The position numbers and the translations under genes are program-made. Shown in pieces: positions 3,549-6,814 of a stretch of 6,814 nt of DNA. Below the pieces are notes generated by a model. The model was not told the origin of the DNA. It ran no database searches and saw nothing but the letters and a program-made list of their open reading frames with translations. The first letter of the stretch is position 1; every line of letters begins with the position of its first letter. This DNA comes from Nitrospirota bacterium (GTDB taxonomy: Bacteria; Nitrospirota; CAKKRA01; 9FT-COMBO-42-15): positions 1 to 6,814 of the forward strand of contig JACRON010000022.1 in NCBI GenBank assembly GCA_016214425.1, read 5' to 3'.

Positions 3549-4622
3549 ATGCTTTCAAATTATATTACAGAGGTTAAAGAAACGGTTGCATCCAGAAAAG
3601 AGATTGATATAAATGAAAGGAATGAGCTAATTGAACTTGCAAAAAGGGCGCTGAATAAGAACTTTGAGATATACAGATGGAATGCAAATATAAATGGCAT
3701 TGTCATCCAGCTTCAGACCAATTCCTATCACCTTTATGACTTCTGGGTTGAGAACTGGTACTCAGCGCCGCGGAGCCATACTGTCCTTCCTCACGGTTAT
3801 GTTTACGCAGTTGTCGGAGTTGAAGGCTACAAGCCCTCTGCATATTATAATCCTGACACAAAGACTGCTATATTTATCAATACAGAATACTACGGCCAGT
3901 GCAAGAGCTGGGCGCTCGGCATTGCTGCAGACATCCTTGAAGCACAGCACAATATACACTCCATTCACGGCTCCTGTGCTGTTGTGAGCGGCAAAGGGAT
4001 TGTTATTATTGCACCAACAGGCGCAGGGAAAAGCACCCATAGCTGGGGACTTCTTAAATTGTCTACAGGAAAGATACTATCAGATGACTGGATATTCCTT
4101 CAGTATAAAAAGGGCCTTGCAATGGCAGATGTATCAGAGAAGAAGTTTTATCTGAGGACAGACATGATAAAGAGTTTTCCTGAGCTTAAGCCCCTCTTTG
4201 AAAGGTGCAAGTGCGAGAATGTTGCTAATGATGATTTTACTGCATTTGCAAATGCAAGGGCAATATTAAACCCTGAATGGATTGCAGGGCCAGATAAGTT
4301 TATTGACAGGGCTGTTATAAAGGCTTGCATACTGTTGCGAAGGGACAATAAATCTCCTGCAGAGCAGAAGCTGTCTTCTGACGAGGCGATTGAGATACTT
4401 GAGGAAGGAAAATCCCAGATACTGCCCGGTGCAGGCGGTAAGATCGGCTCATTCAAAAGCGTGCCGTATTACAATCCGCACCTTATGGTGCGGAGGCTAA
4501 ATGTTCAGAGGCATTTTTTTGAACAGCTCTTTGATGCAGCCTCTTGTCATATATTAAATACAGGCATAGAGCCTGTGGAAAAGACACAGGACAGGATAAG
4601 AAAGATATTGATGGAGGCATAG
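3549..4622 (+). CDS. HPr kinase/phosphorylase-like P-loop protein
   Basis: 357 residues. The C-terminal half resembles the HprK (PEPCK-related) kinase fold: IHSIHGSCAVVSGKGIVI (137-153), Walker A APTGAGKST (155-163), and ILSDDW (176-181) where HprK has its conserved Asp pair. The N-terminal 130 residues do not look like the HprK regulatory domain and are unrecognised. True HprK phosphorylates a serine of HPr; no HPr or PTS gene is in view, so the substrate is unknown. Such 'HprK-related' proteins occur in many non-PTS bacteria. The frame is open from 3477, overlapping the previous stop, but the first 24 codons are palindromic repeat DNA. ATG 3549 has a proper GGAGGG and a natural beginning, MLSNYITEVKETV. 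It is soluble. It is downstream of the TPR lipoprotein, and its stop directly abuts the next start. Confidence 0.8.
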   Translation: MLSNYITEVKETVASRKEIDINERNELIELAKRALNKNFEIYRWNANINGIVIQLQTNSYHLYDFWVENWYSAPRSHTVLPHGYVYAVVGVEGYKPSAYYNPDTKTAIFINTEYYGQCKSWALGIAADILEAQHNIHSIHGSCAVVSGKGIVIIAPTGAGKSTHSWGLLKLSTGKILSDDWIFLQYKKGLAMADVSEKKFYLRTDMIKSFPELKPLFERCKCENVANDDFTAFANARAILNPEWIAGPDKFIDRAVIKACILLRRDNKSPAEQKLSSDEAIEILEEGKSQILPGAGGKIGSFKSVPYYNPHLMVRRLNVQRHFFEQLFDAASCHILNTGIEPVEKTQDRIRKILMEA

Positions 4623-5042
4623 ATGAAAAAGATATTAATTGCTATAGATAATTCTCCTGCCTCAAAAAAGATCCTTTCAGCTGGTGCGTCGCTTGCAAAA
4701 AAGTATAAGTCAAAGGCGACAATAGTGGCAGTTGCTCCAACATCCTTTGAGGGTGACTTAAATGAGAATGAGGCTAAACTTCTAAAGGATGCTGTTATTA
4801 TAAGGACAAGGGTTATCTTGGAAGATGCTGCGGTTATGTTTAAAAGAGTGAAGCTAAAAATTAATACTGTTTTAAGAGAAGGAGACCCTGCCGCAGAAAT
4901 ACTGTTACTTGCCAAAGAGATAAAGCCTGATATTATTATTGTTGGTTCAACAGGGAAAGGGAAGATTAAAAGATTCTTTCTTGGAAGTGTATCAAGAAAG
5001 ATTGTAGAGCTTGCTAAGTTTTCTGTGCTCGTTGTTAAATAA
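4623..5042 (+). CDS. Universal stress protein (UspA family, ATP-binding type)
   Basis: 139 residues, a normal single Usp domain. It begins MKKILIAIDNSPASKKIL with the conserved Asp9 of the nucleotide pocket. It ends with DIIIVGSTGKGKIKRFFLGS and S-x-x-IV, which fits the G-2x-G-9x-G-S ATP-binding signature exactly (Gly108, Gly111, Gly121, Ser122). It therefore belongs to the ATP-binding branch rather than the E. coli UspA branch. Usp proteins are cytoplasmic and aid stress survival by poorly defined means. The ATG follows the kinase-like gene's TAG with no gap, and its GGAGG (4613-4617) lies inside that gene, so the two are coupled. A functional link between nucleotide-binding Usp and the kinase-like protein is inference from this coupling. 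Confidence 0.93.
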   Translation: MKKILIAIDNSPASKKILSAGASLAKKYKSKATIVAVAPTSFEGDLNENEAKLLKDAVIIRTRVILEDAAVMFKRVKLKINTVLREGDPAAEILLLAKEIKPDIIIVGSTGKGKIKRFFLGSVSRKIVELAKFSVLVVK

Positions 5043-5069
5043 ACCAAATATAATTAACCTTTCCTGCTC

Positions 5070-5098
5070 TTGACAACCCGCATTAATAATGCTATTTT
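5070..5098 (+). promoter_or_regulatory. Candidate promoter of the branched-chain amino acid transporter operon
   Basis: A perfect -35 TTGACA (5070-5075), a 17-base spacer, and TATTTT (5093-5098; 4/6). Transcription would start near 5105, about 34 bases before the ATG. The spacer contains the inverted repeat GCATTA-A-TAATGC (5080-5092), a possible operator between the two boxes. With the following TTTTTT, the same inverted repeat could also be a weak terminator for the stress-protein operon. Confidence 0.55.
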
Positions 5099-5123
5099 TT
5101 GTCTTGTTTGAATAAAGGTCATT

Positions 5124-5130
5124 AAGGGGG
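5124..5130 (+). promoter_or_regulatory. Ribosome binding site of the substrate-binding protein gene
   Basis: AAGGGGG eight bases before the ATG at 5139, supporting that start together with the signal peptide. Confidence 0.7.
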
Positions 5131-5138
5131 TATTAAAT

Positions 5139-6092
5139 ATGAACGCACTATATAAACTCTTTCTGTTCTTATTTGTGGTATTCTTTCTTTTTGCCTGTGC
5201 GAAAAAAGAGGATGTTATAAAAATCGGCACAGCAGGCCCGTTTACAGGCGACCAGGCAAGGATAGGCAATGAAGGCCATTTAAACAGCAGCTGCACAAAG
5301 CCAGCATCGCGCATTTATAATGAGAAGTCTGTGCCAATGATTACGCCTGCCTCAACAAACCCGGAGATTACAAAACAGGGTTACAATAATGTATTCCGAA
5401 CCTGCGGCAGGGACGACCAGCAGGGGACAGAGCTTGCTAAGTTTGTCGTTGAGATATTAAAAAAGAAGAAGGTTGCAGTGCTTCATGACAAGACAACTTA
5501 TGGACAGGGCATTGCAGAGGAGTTTAAAAAGTCTGCAGGCAACAAGATAGAGGTTGTGGTGTATGAAGGCGTCACGCAGGGGGATCAGGATTTTAAGCCT
5601 GTCCTGACAAAGGTCAAGTCCTCAAATCCTGATGTAATCTTCTTTGGCGGCATGCACACAGAGGGCGGACTCATTATAAAGCAGGCAAAAGAGCTTGGCA
5701 TTAAAGCGCCTGTAATTGGCGGCGACGGACTTTACGGCTCAACGCTCCTTGAGGTTGCAGGACCTGCTGCAGAAGGCTCTTACATGGCATTCTTCACGCC
5801 AACAGCAGAGACAGAGATTGGAAGGAATTTTGTCAAGAACTACACTGCCAAGTATGGCGAAATAGAGACATACGCGCCCTATGCGTATGATGCAGCAAAT
5901 ATTTTATTAAAGGCGATAGCAGAATCAAAGACAACTGACGGCAAGAAACTGATTGATGCCATCCATAAGATAAAATATGAAGGGGCAGTTGGAACCATTG
6001 AATATGATGAGAACGGCGATATCAAGAAGGCAGGGTATGCAATATATACAGTAAAGGATAAGAAGTTTATTACATATAGTAAGAGCAGATAA
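5139..6092 (+). CDS. livJ: Branched-chain amino acid ABC transporter substrate-binding lipoprotein, with internal in-frame deletion
   Basis: 317 residues, about 50 fewer than usual for this family (about 365-375). The lipoprotein signal ends in LFAC (Cys20). IKIGTAGPFTGDQARIGNE (27-45) is the normal first strand. It jumps straight to GHLNSSCTKPASRIYNEK (46-63), which in the family follows a stretch with 'NGAELAV...GG..G......DD..DP..AV..A'. That stretch is missing, with no frameshift; the seam is near 5273/5274. Further blocks are intact: ITPASTNP (68-75), FRTCGRDDQQG (86-96), DKTTYGQG, GGMHTEGG and YAPYAYDA. Loss of the second and third structural elements of lobe 1 probably prevents folding or alters binding, though the ligand-contact motifs remain. 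It lies upstream of a LivH-type permease gene. Assembly collapse is an alternative explanation. Confidence 0.9.
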   Translation: MNALYKLFLFLFVVFFLFACAKKEDVIKIGTAGPFTGDQARIGNEGHLNSSCTKPASRIYNEKSVPMITPASTNPEITKQGYNNVFRTCGRDDQQGTELAKFVVEILKKKKVAVLHDKTTYGQGIAEEFKKSAGNKIEVVVYEGVTQGDQDFKPVLTKVKSSNPDVIFFGGMHTEGGLIIKQAKELGIKAPVIGGDGLYGSTLLEVAGPAAEGSYMAFFTPTAETEIGRNFVKNYTAKYGEIETYAPYAYDAANILLKAIAESKTTDGKKLIDAIHKIKYEGAVGTIEYDENGDIKKAGYAIYTVKDKKFITYSKSR

Positions 6093-6098
6093 TATATA

Positions 6099-6198
6099 CC
6101 CCTCACCCTAACCCTCTCCCACAAGGGGAGAGGGAGTTGTGTGGCGCCTCTCCTGCAAGGGGAGAGGGAATTGTGTGGTAATGGGAGGGGGTGAGGGG
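6099..6198. repeat. 100-base composite palindromic repeat between the binding-protein and permease genes
   Basis: Bounded by inverted ends CCCCTCACCC (6099-6108) and GGGTGAGGGG (6189-6198). Inside are two hairpins: CCCTCTCCC/GGGAGAGGG (6112-6120 with 6126-6134) and CCTCTCC/GGAGAGG (6147-6153 with 6161-6167). A direct repeat GGGGAGAGGGA(G/A)TTGTGTGG occurs at 6125-6144 and 6159-6178. The element occupies nearly the whole gap in the transporter operon and supplies the purine-rich sequence before the permease start. Confidence 0.85.
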
Positions 6199-6207
6199 AT
6201 GAATAAT

Positions 6208-6814
6208 ATGCTCCTTCAGCAGATAATCAACGGCCTTACCATTGGAAGCGTTTATGCACTTATTGCGCTGGGCTATACAATGGTATATGGCATACTCCAG
6301 CTTATAAATTTTGCGCATGGCGAGATATACATGATAGGCGCATACATGGGCATAATCGCCATTGGTTTTTTTATCTACCTCGGCATTCCTGATATAAGCA
6401 TTGCCTTAACATTAATACTTACCTTTCTTGCTGCAATAATTTTTACTGGCGCATACGGGATTACATTAGAGCGTATTGCTTACAGGCCATTACGCAATGC
6501 GCCGAGGCTGTCTATCCTCATCAGTGCTATCGGCATGTCCATTTTTTTGCAGAACTATGTGATGCTTGCACAGGGTGCGAAGGACAAGATATTCCCGCAT
6601 GAATTAAAGATTCAGGGCGGCTTTATTATTGCTGATGCGCATATTACTTATACACAGATATTGATAATGGCCATTTCTGTTTTAATGATGGCAGGCTTAA
6701 CATGGTTTATAAAAAAGACAAGGGTCGGCATGGCAATGAGGGCAACTGCACAGGATATGCGCATGGCAGGGCTTCTCGGCATAGATACTAACAGGATAAT
6801 TGTGATTACCTTTC
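6208..6814 (+). CDS. livH: LivH-type branched-chain amino acid ABC transporter permease (C-terminus beyond window)
   Basis: 202 codons are visible, open to the end; the family has about 290-300 residues. The protein is strongly hydrophobic with several membrane segments. Signatures: ALIALGYTMVYGILQLINFA with HGE (residues 17-39), LERIAYRPLRNAPRLS (87-102), and TRVGMAMRATAQD (171-183), the cytoplasmic loop that meets the LivG/LivF ATPases. It forms the inner-membrane channel with LivM; those genes should follow outside the window. An in-frame ATG at 6199 would add MNN. With the start at 6208 the GAGGGG at 6193-6198 is nine bases away; with 6199 the GGGAGGGGG at 6183-6191 would serve. Either way the ribosome binding site comes from the repeat. 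Confidence 0.93.
   Translation, partial: MLLQQIINGLTIGSVYALIALGYTMVYGILQLINFAHGEIYMIGAYMGIIAIGFFIYLGIPDISIALTLILTFLAAIIFTGAYGITLERIAYRPLRNAPRLSILISAIGMSIFLQNYVMLAQGAKDKIFPHELKIQGGFIIADAHITYTQILIMAISVLMMAGLTWFIKKTRVGMAMRATAQDMRMAGLLGIDTNRIIVITF

Noticed and set aside
4148..4456. 102-codon minus-strand frame inside the kinase-like gene
   Set aside because: It is antisense to a well-supported P-loop gene and has no recognisable domain.
4547..5047. 166-codon minus-strand frame antisense to the stress protein
   Set aside because: Long but explained by codon bias of the plus-strand Usp gene, whose ATP-binding signature is intact. The composition (S, T, F, I-rich) is typical of a shadow frame.
6103..6318. 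71-codon minus-strand frame at the start of livH
   Set aside because: Half is translated repeat and half is antisense to conserved LivH motifs.

Overview
The window looks like a chromosomal piece of a Gram-negative, AT-rich, probably anaerobic or subsurface bacterium. Two lipoprotein signal peptides, strong GGAGG ribosome binding sites, many small toxin-antitoxin (TA) genes and abundant interspersed palindromic repeats fit an uncultivated Nitrospirota or deltaproteobacterial-type genome. That placement is a guess from gene style, not a phylogenetic result.

Region 1 (1-2548) is a TA island in an AT-rich background. On the minus strand are the first codons of a DUF433 antitoxin-like gene cut by the window edge, and a complete MazE-like/MazF (PemK) pair. 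On the plus strand are a VapB-like/VapC (PIN) pair overlapping by ATGA, and a DUF6883/DUF4926 pair 16 bases apart. The last pair has unknown function but a TA-like layout.

Region 2 is a family of interspersed repeats filling the gaps between these modules (partial copy near 195-256; fuller copies near 903-1080, 1682-1911 and 2571-2785). Each fuller copy holds a near-perfect or perfect AT-centred palindrome with GTAGGGG/CCCCTAC outer arms and then a GC hairpin that can act as an intrinsic terminator. Each of the three ends in TTGACA followed, 17 bases later, by TA(A/C). A fourth copy of only this promoter-like tail sits before the lipoprotein gene. The repeats therefore look like units that could stop upstream transcription and start downstream transcription.

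Region 3 (2905-5042) is a probable operon: a TPR lipoprotein with a perfect 81-base tandem duplication, an HPr-kinase-like P-loop protein whose apparent N-terminal extension is translated repeat DNA, and a universal stress protein whose start directly follows the kinase stop.

Region 4 (5139-6814) is the start of a branched-chain amino acid (Liv/HAAT) ABC transporter operon: a substrate-binding lipoprotein that appears to have lost about 50 residues in frame, a 100-base composite palindromic repeat, and the first two thirds or so of a LivH-type permease. No tRNA, rRNA, CRISPR array or transposase was seen.
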